From Larix kaempferi (lineage: Eukaryota; Streptophyta; Pinopsida; Pinales; Pinaceae), in NCBI GenBank assembly GCA_027924585.1, contig BSBM01000826.1:13051501-13115500 (forward strand): a stretch of DNA of 64,000 nt, written 5' to 3'. The stretch's first letter is position 1; each line of letters opens with the position of its first letter. The notes below the pieces were generated by a model. The model saw only the letters and a list, made by a program, of their open reading frames with translations, was not told the DNA's origin and ran no database searches. Position numbers and translations under genes: made by a program. Of this stretch, positions 33,384 to 44,420 are shown one piece after another.

Positions 33384-33724
33384 TAGCCTGAAAGAAGGCA
33401 TGATATGGCATGTATGACACTTGTTGCACTTACGATGCTAGGGCTTGATATAGAAAAAACCAGTCATCGTAGCACTTTCGCTATAAATCCGTTTTGGCGA
33501 AGTTTTCGGATCTGAAATTGTTACAGGCCGAAGCTAAGATCTCCAGGTATCTTGTGTCCAAAGGAAAACCTCTAATTCGTTGTAGTTTGTGATTTATGAT
33601 CTGTACAATATAGGGTTTCTGCCTCTTCCAGATCTGAGTCAAAATCAGGTGACCTTGGGAAAAAGGTCATAACTTGGGCTAGGAAGCTCCAAATGAAATT
33701 TCGTGAAAAGTGACAGGTAGTACA

Positions 33725-34076
33725 CAGGCCGAGCTATCTCAGAAAACTTTTTCAGAGGCCGAAGGTCAAACAGTGACACGTGGCACGCCGTACAAGTTCG
33801 CTCTCCTGTATTTCCCCAAAACAGGTCATGTTGCGACACTTGCCATAACTCTCTCTCAGAGAATCCAATTGAGGTCAGACCTGTCAGGATGGAAAGATAA
33901 CAGGCCGAGCTATCTCAGAAAACGTTTTCAGAGGCCGAAGTTAAAACAGTGACACGTGGAACGCCGTACAAGTTCGCTCTCCTGTTTTATCCCAAAACAG
34001 GTCACGTTGCGACATTTGGCATAACTCTCTCTCAGAGAATCCAATTGAGGTCAGACCTGTCAGGATGGAAAGATAA
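33725..34076 (+). repeat. Two 176-bp tandem repeats in Copia-2 leader
   Basis: The unit starting CAGGCCGAGCTATCTCAG occurs at 33725 and 33901, with a partial third start at 34077. The units differ at a few bases. They lie where gag would normally begin. Confidence 0.9.
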
Positions 34077-35380
34077 CAGGTCAGACTATCTCAGGAAACT
34101 TTTTCAGACCCTGTGGATCAAAAATTTTGGAGTTACACCAGAAACAATCAGGTACATATTTCTGTCAAAACAGAATTATTTTTTGGTACCTTCATTCATG
34201 GCTTCCGGAATTTAGGGCTTTGGAGAAAGTTGGAATTTTTGTAATCGGAGACCACGGCTGGATGCTACTCATCAAAATAGAAATTTAGAGACCAAGATCA
34301 GAATTTTTGGTTGGGCAGAAGGCCGGGCTTGATTAGACCCTAGTTCGGGACTTTGATCAGAAAAGTGGAAAATTAGGGCTTCTGTAAAAATGGGAATTTT
34401 TGAAATCTGTAACCACGGCTGGAAGCTCCTCAGAAAAATAGAAGCTTAGAGCTTTGGATCAAACATTTTGATGGGGCAAAAGAGTGGGCTTCATCAAATC
34501 CCAGTTCAGGGTCACGACCAGTGAATCCAGAAGTTTCAAAGGCAAAATTGAGGAGTGAAACTTTGCAGTTTTCAAATTCTGAATATACCAGTTTGATCAG
34601 CTCATCAAGGCGCATATTTCTATCCTTTCGAAAGTTTGAAATTCAAAGTTTGAATTTTTGGGGTTTCTCTGACAAACCCATATCCAGCTCCAGGTCCAGT
34701 TCTTGCAAATCAAGTGGATTGGGTTAATCCTAGAAGAAGATGGATTGATCATCTGCATAAGTAAAGAAGTTCATGTTTCAGAGGGAGATGAGGATAAGGC
34801 CTTACATAAGAAGATTACAAGCGATCTCGACAGGTATGACTCATCGAGGTATGTTTCGATATTTGTCCATGATTAAGTTTATGGTATGTTTGTCTTCATG
34901 TTATTACGGTTAGTACAATTTTGATTTTATATTTGTTGTATCACCTTAACAAAATTATGAATGCATGATAGAAGATATTCATTGGTTAGGGTGTTGACAC
35001 TTATGATTGTACTAATGCATTATGGTGTTGTATGAGGTTTGTGTTGTCTACTAACATGAAAGGTACACCAAGAAAGACAGATCATGTTCCGATCCAAGAA
35101 CATATGATCATGATAACATGAGGACAAAGATTCATCCATTGTCATGGATCTCATACAAGATCCATTCACGAGGTATGTATAACTTGGTTTTATAATGGTT
35201 AACTTATGAGACATGCAGGTTACTAGCACAAGTCACTGAAGAGAACCAAAAGACATTATACGGGTATGTTAGACATAACTAGCTAACATGATAATCCAGG
35301 TATGTTTTTCCTATATCAAGCTAGATTCCTACCTTGGGTTAGGATCTTATACTATCGCATTGTTGATAATGATTATTCAT

Positions 35381-35700
35381 GAAGTCATAGGTTTGAATAA
35401 TCATGATTGTATGCATATTATGTTTCTTACCATAATTGATGATATGACTAACCAGAAGAATCATGAAGGCATAGGTTTGAATAATCATGATTGTATGCAT
35501 ATTATGTTTCTTACCATAATTGATGATATGACTAACCAGAAGAATCATGAAGGCATAGGTTTGAATAATCATGATTGTATGCATATTATGTTTCTTACCA
35601 TAATTGATGATATGACTAACCAGAAGAATCATGATGGTATAGGTTTGAATAATCACAGGTTTTATGCATTTTATATCTCTTATCTTGTTTGATGATTCAA
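35381..35700 (+). repeat. 84-bp tandem repeats in Copia-2
   Basis: Three near-identical units begin at 35381, 35465 and 35549, and a decaying fourth at 35633. 84 is a multiple of three, so both strands read open through the array; this is probably a by-product of repeat length rather than a protein. Confidence 0.9.
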
Positions 35701-36699
35701 CTAACCTGAAGAGTCATAGGCTTGAGTAATTACAGGTTTAGACATGTTATGTTTCTTATGATTTGACTAACCATAAGAATCCTTGAATGCTAATGCTTAT
35801 TATTTCTGTTTGAAATGATCATGACTATACATGCTTGAGATTATTGTGTCTTAATAGTATACTAATGAATGTATGATTTTATATGAGATCACAAGGACAA
35901 CACATCCACGATACTAACAAGCATGCATAGGGATCGAGAATGTATATAAGTTCAAGGACAGGTAATCCAGGGAGCAAAGATCAAGAGGGAGTACACTCCA
36001 GTGGTTTATGAAAGGATGCAGATATTCATAGGGAGTTGACCATCTCTCTACATCCCACAACAGAAAGGTGTAGAAGAAGCTACTTCAGATTAGGACTCCA
36101 GCAGCTCCTGCAAGAAAGCGAAGACTCAAAGGGAGTCCACCCAACGAACAAACAAAGATAAGTATTTGAATTGTCATTTCTTAAATAATACTGTTCAATA
36201 AATGTATATACTGATGTTCCTAGAATTAGGTTGTGTATTATGCATATTAGAATAATTGCATTGATTAACAGTATACTCCTAATATGCATGGGTAAGTGGC
36301 CTATGGCACTGTACAACATTCCATTGCTACTTATCTAGAATGAAACCTCTTTGCTGACATGTTGGGAGTTGTGCACACTCTTAACAATGTTCTGGTAGAG
36401 ATTGGAAGGCATCTAGAAAGTTACGGGATATGGATAAATGTTGTATTGAAGCATTGGCTAAGATAATTGCATGACTGTATGGCATATTTCTTTATGTGTA
36501 AGAATTTGTTCTGAAAACTATAAGATGTTTTCTAATCATGCAATTTAACTTGTTGTGTAGGAAAGATCATATGCCATCTCCTACAAAAGGACTACAACAT
36601 TTGTTCCAGCAAGAAAGATATCTATTGAAGATATTGAAGTTCCCAGGATCTGGGATGAATAAATGGAATGCCATGATCCGTAGATCATGAAGAAGATGT

Positions 36700-37734
36700 T
36701 TGGGATGCAGTCCCAAGACCTGACAGGGAGTCATATGTATGCAGATTGAAGAAAGCCTTGTATGGCTTGAAGCAAGCTCCCAGAACTTGGTATGGTGAAG
36801 ATAGATTGATTGCTGACACGCAGCGGAAGCTTACTACCGAGTTCGAGATGAAGAACTTGGGGATGATGCACTATTTGTTTTTGGCATGGAGGTGTGGCAA
36901 AGTGCAGATAGAATCTTCCTTGGACAAGGGAAGTATGCAGTAGAGATCCCAAAGAGGTTCGGGATGATGGATTGCAAGGCCATGGCCACACCTATGGCAT
37001 CGAATCTGAAGCTTCTATGTGATGCTTCATCTGAGTCAGTTGATGTCTCTATGTATCGTCAGATGATTGGGTCCTTGATGTACCTGACGAACACGAGACC
37101 AGACATTTGCTTTGCTGTGAACACATTGAGCCAGTTCCTGACGGATCCGAGAAGTGTTCACCTGGTTACTGTAAAGCATGTTCTGAGGTACCTGAAGGGT
37201 ACAGTGGATTATGGGCTCAGGTATGAGGCGAATCAAAAGTTTAACCTGGAAGGTTATGTTGATTCAGATTGGGCTGGCAGTGCTGCAGACAGGAAGAGCA
37301 CATCTGGGTGCTGCTTCAGTATGGGATCAGGTGTGATCTCTTGGTTTAGCAGGAAGCAGTCCTGCGTAGCACTGAGTACAGCTGAGGCAGAGTATGTTGC
37401 AGCCTGTTCAGCTAGTTGTGAGGCAGTATGGCTACGGAAGCTATTGTCTGAGTTATTTGATCTCCCGTTGGAGGCTACTGGTATCTTCTGTGATAACCAG
37501 AGTTGTGTGAAGCTGTCCGAGAACCCAGTGTTTCATGACAGGTCGAAACACATAGAGATCAAATATCACTATATCAGGGATATGGTGCAGAGAGGAGCTG
37601 TGAAGCTCCTGTATGTTGCGACGGATGAGCAGATTGCAGATGTGCTGATGAAGCCACTAGCCAGGGTGAAGTTCGAGTACTTCAGAGAGAGGCTTGGCGT
37701 GCTTCAGATCAAGGATACTTCGAGGAAGAAGTGA
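36700..37734 (+). pseudogene. Copia-2 residual RT and RNase H
   Basis: The remnant starts with the RT block RLKKALYGLKQAPRTWYG (36730-36790). It then jumps to DRLIADTQRKLTTEFEMKNLG, so the YVDD active-site segment between them is deleted. After a frame change, 282 open codons (36886-37734) cover the RT end (YRQMIGSLMYLTNTRPDICF) and RNase H. The acidic residues are in place: VDSDWAGSAADRKSTSG, STAEAEYVAA and FCDNQSCVKL. The ending DVLMKPLARVKFEYFRERLG shows DxLTK changed to DxLMK. This may be retained by chance or for a cis function, because it cannot polymerise. Confidence 0.85.
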
Positions 37735-37849
37735 TGGACACATTTGCTGAAGCCATTCCAAGCATGTTGGAAGGAGGATCCTTCACATGGCTGTGGATGT
37801 AAGCGCTGGATGATGAGCATCAGGATGATGTTCTGGTTTCTGCTTGGAT

Positions 37850-38310
37850 ATGATCAGTTGGATCATTTTATGTATGTATGTATGCATCATGTTGGATGCT
37901 TGGACCATGTATCTGTATATGTATCAGGTGGATACATTGTATGATCATGTGGATCATGTATGGTGATATGTATCATGTATTTGTATTTGTATCAGGTGGA
38001 TACATTGATGATCAGGAGGATCATGTATGATGATATGTATCAGGTAGATACTTGGTATGCATCAGGTAGATGCATTGATGATCAGGAGGATCATGTATGA
38101 TGATATGTATCATGTATTTGTATCAGGTGGATACATTGATGATCAGGAGGATCATGTATGATACTTGGTATGCATCAGGTAGATGCATTGATGATCAAGA
38201 GGATCATGTATGATGATATGTATCATGTATTTGTATCAGGTGGATACATTGATGATCAGGAGGATCATGTATGATACTTGGTATGCATCAGGTAGATGCA
38301 TTGATGATCA
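37850..38310 (+). repeat. GATCA/GTATCA-rich tandem repeat region
   Basis: Imperfect repeats of units such as ATGATCAGGAGGATCATGTA and GTATCAGGTGGATACATTG. The stretch is rich in short palindromes (GGATCATG, TGATCA). A related region lies in Copia-2b (about 63080-63310). Confidence 0.8.
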
Positions 38311-38590
38311 GGTGGATCATGCAGCAGGATGTTGCAGTGATGATCAGGATGATCATAGATGACGAGCTTCAGGATGTTGCTCCAGATGACATGCAGCAGG
38401 ATGTTGCAGTGATGATCAGGATGATCATAGATGACGAGCTTCAGGATGTTGCTCCAGATGACATGCAGCAGAATGTTGCATTGATGATCAGGACGATCAT
38501 GGATGACGAGCTTCAGGATGTTGCTCCAGATGACTTGCAGCAGGACGTTGCAGTGATTATGATTAGGACGATCATGAGTACATCAGGATG
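38310..38590 (+). repeat. ~72-bp tandem repeats
   Basis: Three units read ATGATCAGGATGATCATAGA, GACGAGCTTCAGGATGTTGC, TCCAGATGACATGCAGCAGG. A matching array, inverted, lies at 62855-63075 in Copia-2b. Confidence 0.85.
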
Positions 38591-38639
38591 ATGTATGGTG
38601 AGTATCAGGTTGATATTCTGTGGCCGTGGATCAGGTTGT

Positions 38640-39260
38640 GCAGATGAGCATGTCTGGGAGATCCTATAGGTCGGAGTTGTGTATCCGTAACAGCCTGGGA
38701 TGCTCTTTCGAGACATTGCTCTGGGAGGACATGTAATTTGTGCCCTGGGAGATCTCAGGTCGGAGTTGTGTACCCGTAACATCCTGAGATGCTCTTGCGA
38801 GGTTTTGTCCTATGGCATGTAATTTGGGCCCTGGGAGATTTCAGGTTGGAGTTGTGTACCCGTAATATCCTGAGATGCTCTTGCGAGGTTTTGCCATGAC
38901 CACATGTAATTTGTGCCCTAGGAGATCTCAGGTCGGAGTTGTGTACCCGTAACATCCTGAGATGCTCTTGCTAGGTTTTGTGGTGGACCACATGTAATTT
39001 GTGCCCTAGGAGATCTCAGGTCGGAGTTGTGTACCCGTAACATCCTGAGATGCTCTTGCTAGGTTTTGTGGTGGACCACATGTAATTTGTGCCCTGGGAG
39101 ATCTTAGGTCGGAGTTGTGTACCCGTAACATCCTAAGATGCTCTTGCGAGGTTTTGTGGTGGGGTCACATGTAATAGCGCCCTGGGAGATCCTACAGGTC
39201 GGAGTTGTGTACCCGTAACATCCTGGGATGCTCTTTCGAGGTTTTGTGACGCACGTAATA
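38640..39260 (+). repeat. ~86-bp tandem repeats in Copia-2 3' region
   Basis: About seven units share GGTCGGAGTTGTGTACCCGT, AACATCCTGAGATGCTCTTG, and CGAGGTTTTG...CACATGTAATTTGTGCCC. The homologous array in Copia-2b is 62215-62760 on the other strand. The array sits between RNase H and the polypurine tract. Confidence 0.9.
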
Positions 39261-39498
39261 AGTCCTGAGGATTCCACAGTATGGCCAGTGATGACGAAGA
39301 CCTGCAGGTGGTGGGCCTACATCCAGTATGAAAAAGGACTGGCTCTGTAGAACTTCCTATGACGAGTAGATTCAGAGATTGATTGAGATAGCAGCAGCAG
39401 TGACGATGATGATGACTCGATGACGATTATCCAGTGACGATGATCCAGAGAAGATGACTTGTGCTAGAAGAACTGTGCTGAGAAATACCTTCCTAGTT

Positions 39499-39507
39499 AA
39501 GAGGGAG
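39499..39507 (+). promoter_or_regulatory. Copia-2 polypurine tract
   Basis: AAGAGGGAG directly precedes the 3' LTR. Confidence 0.9.
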
Positions 39508-40114
39508 TGTTGATGTATATGTAACTTCGGAATGTATTTCACATATATGTATATTGTATTCCTATAGAGATGTTATTATTCCTCTATACGGAAGTGTCGT
39601 CATTTATATTGTAAGTGTCGTAACTTATACTTGATGGGTTATTAGACCACCTTGTTTGGGGTCGGCCCTGTATAAGTCATGTGGGTCAAAGGGTTATTAG
39701 ACCACCCTATTGGGGGTCGGCCCAGTCAGCATTATATTATGTGGTTAAGTTCGAGCCTACATGAGTTAGGTAAAAAGGCAAGTCAAGTCAAGTATAAATA
39801 GAGTGCGGGAGGCACTCTATTTGCTCACTCACTTCACACACATGCTCTCAAGGAGGAGAGGCGCACTTATCAAGGAGGAGGATTGCTGCTAGGTTATGGC
39901 TATCTCTATTGGTTGGTTGTATCATTTCTCTATCTATCTCTGAGGAAGTTATTGGGGTTTTTCACCTTTATGGTTTTCCCCAAGTAAATCTTTGTGTCTC
40001 TTGTGTGTGCTTGCATTATTGTCTCCATGATTGATATGCTGTAGATATGCTGTACATGTTGTTCTCTCAGTTAAGATCCTAGATCAGATTGAAGTAAATT
40101 CAGAAAATTTAACA
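39508..40114 (+). repeat. Copia-2 3' LTR
   Basis: 607 bp, one difference from the 5' LTR (39900). Confidence 0.97.
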
Positions 40115-40119
40115 TATCC
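40115..40119. repeat. Copia-2 target duplication, right
   Basis: TATCC, identical to 32760-32764. Confidence 0.95.
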
Positions 40120-41785
40120 TTGGGTGGTAGATTGGTGTTGGCCAATTTAGTGCTGCAAAGCATTCATGTTTATTGGATTTCGATGGAAATGGTTCCTAAA
40201 TATGTTCTAGAAATCATCAGAGAGAGGATGTTTCAGTTCATTTGGTCTGGTAATTTGAACTTATCCAAATTTCATTTAACTTCATGGCAACGTATTTCTC
40301 TTCTGAAAAAGATGGGGGGCTGGGGTCTAAAGCAAATATTTTGGTTCGGAGATGCGTTAAGTGCAAAAACTCTTTGGCGAACATTATTTGGTGACGGTCT
40401 GTGGTGTGGTGTTTTGAAAAGTAAATATATAAAATCTAGTTTTATTTCTCATTGGATCCGAAATACTCCAAGGCTCAATCCCAATTCTTCTATTATTTGG
40501 AAAGGTCTTTAGAGGAGATTGTCAATTTTGAAAAAAATATTAAGTTGGAAAGTGGGAAGGGGCATACAATCTTATCTCGGCATCGATCCAATTGTTGGGA
40601 TTGGGGAAGACTTTCAATTATCTCAGCAAATAATCTCTTTTATCCACTCAATGAATTTTCTGGTCTTAGCAAGATGTGTACAAGAATGTGAATTACGGGT
40701 CTTCTTCCTCTTTGTGGATCTCCTCTAATGATCTGGGACTTACAAGCATGTTGGCTGAAGAATGGGACAAGTATATTCTCTCCCTTTATGCAACAGGAAT
40801 TAGATTATCCAATGTTCAAGATGATCTTGTTTGGGACTCGAAGGATTCCAATGGCAAAATTTCGGCAAAATCAGGCTTACGATTTCATCATTTCTGATAA
40901 TATTCATATCTATCCAAAATGGCGAGCCCAAACAATTTGGAAGTGGAGGATACCTGCAAAAATCAGGTGCTTTGTGTGGCTTTGTTTGGAAAATTGGATC
41001 CTTACTTGGGATAACCTCATAAAAAGAGGATTGTGTGGTCCAGGTGTATGTCCTCTATGTTTTATTGCAAACAAATTTGTTGATCATCTCTTTGTTGCTT
41101 GTCTTTACTTTAACAGAATTTGGGAGATGTGTCAAGATATTTTAAAGTTCAATGAAAATTAGAAGAATCTAACCTTCCATAATAGTATGTTGGCATGGTT
41201 TTGTAAAAAGACCAAGTATAAAGAACTTCCCCTCTTTGTTATTTGGGAAGTATGGAAATCAAGAAATCGTTTTATTTTTTAAGGTAAACAGTCCTCCACC
41301 CTTCAAGTATGCTATAAAGCCATTGGTTTATTTCATGCTTTTCACAAGTCCAAGGTGAAGTTAAATAACAGGTTGTTACTCCAGCCGCAGTTTGATGAGT
41401 CTATATTAGTGGGATTCTTTGATGGGGCCCAAACGTTGGGATTATGCGGAGATGGAATGATTCTCAAAATAAAAGAGACCATCTCATTAGACTTAAGATG
41501 GGTGCAGGTGATGGAACTAATACAAAGACCGAATTGATCGCATTATGGGGTGTTCAATTCCTTCATATAGAAGGTGATTCAAAAGTAATTATTGATTGGG
41601 CTTCTGGGAATTTCAGTCTTAATGTCATTCACTTAACTCATTGGATGAACAAGATTATGGATTTGAAGAAGTCTTTCGTTGAGATATATTTCTCCCATAT
41701 CTTTGGAGAATTCAACAAGGTTGTGGATGCTTTATCCAAAGTGGCAGTGGGTAATATGGATGGACTTCTACTTTTTGCTTAAGTT
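40120..41785 (+). pseudogene. LINE ORF2 C-terminus: zf-RVT and RNase H
   Basis: This continues the RT broken at 32764. 40120-40512 gives the thumb region (LGGRLVLANLVLQSIHVYW, KKMGGWGLKQI). 40728-41162 contains the zf-RVT domain (WRIPAKIRCFVWLCLENWIL, RGLCGPGVCPLCF, DHLFVACLYFNRIW). 41355-41782 contains an RNase H-like domain, broken by a frameshift (GFFDGAQTLGLCG; NTKTELIALWGVQFLHIEGD; FGEFNKVVDALSKVAV). This is the known domain order of plant L1 elements that acquired RNase H. Confidence 0.85.
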
Positions 41786-42119
41786 GTTGATGAGATAGTC
41801 ATCGACAAAGGAGTGCTTTCTCTCTTCTAAATTTCTCACTTTTTCTTGTTGCAGTATTTAGTAGTTTTTGGAATGTAGCTGAAAACGTTTTGATAAGCCT
41901 TTGTCTTTTTGAAAGCGGGCTTTGTGTTTTGAATTTATGTTTTAATTTGTCGAAGGCTTCTACATAGTCTTTTTGAAGATGTTTAGAATTTCTAGAAATG
42001 AAGGATATTTTGTAAGAGTTGGATAAAGGAATATGAAAGCCTTTTTGCAAAAGGCCTAAACATCAATATTGGAGGGATGCAACTTTGATTCAATTTTTGA
42101 ATATCAAATTACTTTTTTT
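41786..42119 (+). mobile_element. LINE 3' untranslated end
   Basis: This follows the RNase H stop. No clean poly-A tail is visible, and the end near 42088-42119 is inferred from where MITE homology resumes. Confidence 0.45.
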
Positions 42120-42222
42120 TGGCTTGAAAAAAAATGGAAATAAACGAATCTTTTTTTGAAAAAAAATATCAAAAATTAAAAAATTATTCAATGGACTAAA
42201 TTTCACCCCTAAAATTTTCCTT
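42120..42222. mobile_element. MITE copy 2, right part
   Basis: This aligns with 2487-2583: AAAAAATGGAAA, GAAAAAAAAT, GGACTAAATTTCACCCCTAA, then AATTTTCCTT. Read on the minus strand the end is AAGGAAAATTTTAGGGG, the same terminal inverted repeat as MITE copy 1. Possible 8-9-bp target duplications are GAGTCAAC (29726) and GAATTCAAC (42223), which are imperfect. Confidence 0.65.
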
Positions 42223-43141
42223 GAATTCAACCCTTAAATACTTATCACTAATAAAATATTTATAAAAATTCAAAATAATAATAATTTGACTTAAAATTAA
42301 GCTAAAAAAAATTAGTAATTAGATAACTAATCCCATAAGAATTGAAAAAAGATTAATAATTTCATAAAAATTAAAAAAGATTAGTAATTAAATTATTAAT
42401 CCCATAAAATTAAGATGCAAAATTAAGGATTTTGAATACATATTATTTATATTATCATGATAATGAATATATATAATGTGATAGATTACATAATCCATCA
42501 AAAATATAACTATTCTTGCACAATGTTACCATAAAATCACTATTCTTAAACGATTCACAAATATTATAACTTAAATTTTAATATTAAAAAACGTTAATCC
42601 TAAAATAAAGTATGACAATGTTACTATAAAATCATTATTTTTAAAAGATTTTCAAATTTTTAATATTAAATACATTAATTCTAAAATAAAATACTTAATA
42701 ATATGATTTATTTTTAAATTTAAAATTTATTAATAAAATTAATAATAAATAAATAAACATAAAAAAAATTATTTTTAAAACAATTATAAATATGTTAAAC
42801 ACTTAAAAACAATTAATAACTTGTTTATATCTTATTTTACACAATAATGAAATATATGTTACCTTACATCCCTGGAAAATATTTAAAAAATTGAAATATT
42901 TACCATCTATTACAAAGCATTTCAAAATCAAAAATTAACACAAAATCAAAAATCAAAATCAACACAGAATCTTTAAAAAACAAAATCAACGTCCTTTTTC
43001 ATTGTGAAACTTATATTGTATTTATTTTGAACTAAATCAAAGATATAGATAGTCGTATGTGTATGGTTTTATCTAGGGTCAAATATGTTTATGGTTTTTC
43101 TCAAAGAATGAAGATGGCTTTTTCATGCTTTGCTTTCATTA
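42223..43141. other. Very AT-rich spacer
   Basis: Low-complexity A/T-rich DNA with many TAATT and AAATT words. There is no gene and no recognisable element. Confidence 0.6.
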
Positions 43142-43336
43142 AAAAGTATTATTTGTCAAAATGTGACTATATTGTGGTTTAAAAGTATTATTTGTCAAAA
43201 TGTAACTATATTGTGGTTTAAAAGTATTATTTGTCAAAATGTGACTATATTGTGGTTTAAAAGTATTATTTGTCAAAATGTGACTATATTGTGGTTTAAA
43301 AGTATTATTTGTCAAAATGTGACTATATTGTGGTTT
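43142..43336. repeat. Five-copy 39-bp tandem array
   Basis: The unit AAAAGTATTATTTGTCAAAA plus TGTGACTATATTGTGGTTT is repeated five times head to tail. Only one base differs, in the second copy (GTAACT for GTGACT). The 13-codon period keeps the plus frame open (SIICQNVTILWFK), but nothing suggests translation. Confidence 0.97.
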
Positions 43337-44095
43337 AATGTTGTTTACTAATTGTTATTTTTCAAATTTGAGTTAATATGTATTTTATAATTTGTATTTC
43401 TTTTAAACTAAAATGAGTAATATGGTTTGTATTTTTGAGAAATATCAATGAGAAATTTACATAGCAAAGATTGTTCAAAAAACCATATTTCTTGTAGACT
43501 TACATCACAAAACTTCTCCTCATAATACATTCATAACATTGTGCCTACTACCTTCACAAAAAACTTACACATATATATTCAAATGTACTATCCTAACATA
43601 AAAGTGCAAGTAAAATGCATTAAAACATCTGAATCTAGGAGAAAACATGGCCATTGTGGCCTTCTTCCATTTGATGCTCTTCTTTACCATGTCCCTTGAG
43701 CTAAAGGTTTCCATAATAGCTATGGAAAGTCATTGAATTGTGTCCTTTTCAGAACCTGAAGCATCTAGACGACTCTACATCCCAAGCCTTTCCGCGCCCC
43801 TGGTGTCGCTCACCAAATGTATCCCACAAGCAATGGAGAAATGCCACAGAAGTGCCATAAAGGAAAATACAAATGAGAGGGGGAGTAAGTGTAAGAGGGA
43901 GCCAAGAATACGAAGGAGTTTTATGGCTCCCTCGCTTGCCATAAATTTCAAGTAAGCCCTCGCATGGAGAAGGTACCGCCAGATGTAAGCAATGTCGTTG
44001 ATTTCAAAGTACATTGAATTGGAAATTAAAAATACAAAAGGCCCCCATTTTAAACAAAGACCCCCCTATCCAATTTGGTCACTTCATTGGCTAGA
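43337..44095. other. Anonymous spacer
   Basis: I see no gene or element end. Confidence 0.5.
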
Positions 44096-44420
44096 TTATC
44101 TATAATAATGTTGTATACCTTCAAACATGCAAGAGATTTGCTTATTTTCCCTGATTAAAGCTCTAGATGATCCTTTCATAGGTTCTTGATAGATTGATAC
44201 CCTCTTTGACAAAATATTTCCTTGCTTACTTGATAACCAGAAAAGAGTCCCTCGAGATTTTAAAAAATGGATTTGAAGACTTTGAATTATTTCCAATCTC
44301 ATGTACAATGTATATAGCTCAATTCGATTGTTAGTCTCCTTGACAATACCCAAGAGAAGGTCAATATTGTCTTTCCATCGAAGCCCAAAGAAGACTCCCC
44401 TGCACCCCACACCTACACCT
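44096..44420 (-). pseudogene. RNase H-like (RVT_3) remnant, LINE-type
   Basis: A minus-strand frame of 104 codons begins GCRGVFFGL, followed by GIVKETNNRIELYTLYMRLE, which resembles the 'G.TNN.AEL.AL..GL' helix of plant RNase H-like domains. The remainder keeps the spacing of that domain but not its acidic residues. It is probably a relic of a LINE related to the one at 30-42 kb. Confidence 0.45.

Larger units (their letters stand above)
32765..40114 (+). mobile_element. Copia-2: young non-autonomous Ty1/copia element
   Basis: A complete 7350-bp insertion with 607-bp LTRs (32765-33371 and 39508-40114), TG...CA ends and a perfect 5-bp target duplication TATCC. It has a perfect PBS TGGTATCAGAGC and a polypurine tract AAGAGGGAG. 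By eye the LTRs differ at one base (A at 33157, C at 39900). Inside there is no gag, protease or integrase. Only a short piece of RT and a nearly complete RNase H remain (36700-37734), between tandem-repeat regions. It lies in the LINE RT. The combination of recent insertion and missing enzymes implies movement with proteins from a relative. Confidence 0.95.

Noticed and set aside
35288-35692. Long frames on both strands across the 84-bp repeats
   Set aside because: The repeat length is divisible by three, so any open unit stays open. Both strands are equally open, so this is not evidence of a protein.
38271-38591. Repeat protein reading DVAVMIRMIIDDELQ units
   Set aside because: It lies in tandem repeats of a Copia 3' region. 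The reverse strand of the related array at 62869-63114 gives the same type of frame by repeat periodicity only.
43142-43336. Possible CRISPR-like array
   Set aside because: The units are contiguous 39-bp tandem repeats without unique spacers, in a plant nuclear context.
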